Program-made: the position numbers and the translations under genes
Part shown: one piece after another, positions 6,363-6,722 of the stretch
How the letters are laid out: each line of letters starts with the position of its first letter
How positions within the stretch are numbered: the stretch's first letter is position 1
The notes under the pieces: generated by a model
What the model saw: the letters and a program-made list of their open reading frames with translations, nothing else
Databases searched by the model: none
Told to the model about the DNA's origin: nothing
Source of the DNA: Desulfobacula sp.
GTDB lineage: Bacteria > Desulfobacterota > Desulfobacteria > Desulfobacterales > Desulfobacteraceae
DNA length: 6,722 nt
Reading direction: 5' to 3'
Assembly: GCF_021107415.1 (NCBI RefSeq)
Contig: NZ_JAIOSW010000241.1
Coordinates: 1 to 6,722, forward strand

Positions 6363-6423
6363 CTTTATCGCTGGAGCTGTTTTATCTTTGACACAGATTT
6401 TCCTGTCTGCTGTATCTTAAAAT

Positions 6424-6722
6424 TTATTCATTCATTTTTTCCAGTCTGTACCGGAGTGTGGCACGGGACAGGCCAAGGAACCTGGCAGCCTTGGAAACAT
6501 TATTATTCAACGTTTTCATCGCATAATTAATACAATAACTTTCAAGATCATCAAGGCTGAGTCCATGATCATTAATTATCAGTGGAATGAGTGAGTCCAG
6601 GTTTATTTGTTTAAATATTTTTTCCTGGGATTCATTGAGAATGACATGGTGGCTGGTGATTTGAGAGCCTTTCGTAAGAATCATGGCCCGCTCAAGAACA
6701 TTTTTTAACTCCCTGATATTTC
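6424..6722 (-). CDS. Sigma-54-dependent transcriptional activator, C-terminal end (5' end outside window)
   Basis: About 98 residues of an enhancer-binding protein are visible, and the frame is open to the right edge. The first residues, NIRELKNVLERAMIL, are the end of the AAA+ sigma-54 interaction domain (normally preceded by W-P-G), which hydrolyses ATP to remodel sigma-54 RNA polymerase. After a linker of about 45 residues comes a Fis-type helix-turn-helix, NNVSKAARFLGLSRATLRYRLEK, ending three residues before the stop. This is the NtrC-family layout; the N-terminal receiver, PAS or GAF sensor domain that would define its signal is outside the window. An internal ATG at 6684 falls within the AAA+ end and is not the real start. 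The gene lies directly upstream of, and on the same strand as, the sigma-54 promoter of the PEP-CTERM gene, making that promoter a natural target. The TLRYRLEK end is a general NtrC-family form, so assignment to the PEP-CTERM regulator PrsR is not supported by what is visible. Confidence 0.93.
   Translation of the reverse strand, partial: NIRELKNVLERAMILTKGSQITSHHVILNESQEKIFKQINLDSLIPLIINDHGLSLDDLESYCINYAMKTLNNNVSKAARFLGLSRATLRYRLEKMNE

Larger units (their letters stand above)
6030..6423. other. 394-bp AT-rich intergenic regulatory region
   Basis: This stretch lies between the PEP-CTERM gene and the sigma-54 activator gene, both on the minus strand. It holds the leader inverted repeat, the -24/-12 promoter and the ACATAG repeats listed separately. 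Between promoter and repeats (6095-6218) I see no clear motif; no good IHF consensus was found by eye. Between the repeats and the activator stop (6285-6423) there is only a short palindrome at 6348-6362. I see no credible gene or RNA gene on either strand. Confidence 0.7.

Noticed and set aside
6459..6473. TGGCACG with GG-N10-GC spacing on the plus strand, resembling a second sigma-54 promoter
   Set aside because: It is within codons of the conserved helix-turn-helix of the activator, the -12 side is AGGC rather than TTGC, and it would only drive antisense transcription of that gene.

Overview
The window reads as chromosomal DNA of a Gram-negative, PEP-CTERM-carrying bacterium. The mix of a REC-GGDEF regulator, sigma-54 control and a PEP-CTERM surface protein, with moderate GC genes and very AT-rich spacers, suggests a deltaproteobacterium of the Desulfobacteraceae type. 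That placement is an inference from gene style, not from a marker-gene search.

Layout: (1) Positions 1-1446 (+) hold the C-terminal half of valS, cut by the left edge. (2) nadC follows after a 6-nt gap, probably in the same transcript. (3) A REC-GGDEF response regulator (2288-3196, -) converges on nadC. Only 4 nt separate the genes, and both TGA stops lie in one 14-bp palindrome. (4) A 132-bp intergenic region (3197-3328) separates this regulator from lepA and contains two opposed TTGACA-type promoters that overlap. (5) lepA (3329-5131, +) starts at TTG and ends before a 10-bp-stem hairpin. (6) A secreted PEP-CTERM protein (-) converges on lepA. Its start is best placed at a TTG at 6011, nine nt after an AAGGAG. 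(7) A 394-bp AT-rich region carries a sigma-54 -24/-12 promoter with correct spacing, a leader inverted repeat, and tandem ACATAG-containing repeats 127-183 bp upstream of the -24 element. (8) At the right edge (-) is the C-terminal end of a sigma-54 activator: the end of its AAA+ domain followed by a Fis-type helix-turn-helix.

The left two thirds is housekeeping: tRNA charging, NAD synthesis, and a translation GTPase, with a c-di-GMP signalling gene between. The right third is the interesting part. It looks like a compact regulatory module in which an enhancer-binding protein could act on the adjacent sigma-54 promoter, through the repeats, to express an exported, exosortase-sorted protein. 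No exosortase, sensor kinase or exopolysaccharide gene is visible in the window. The protein's function, and the link between activator and repeats, are inferences.
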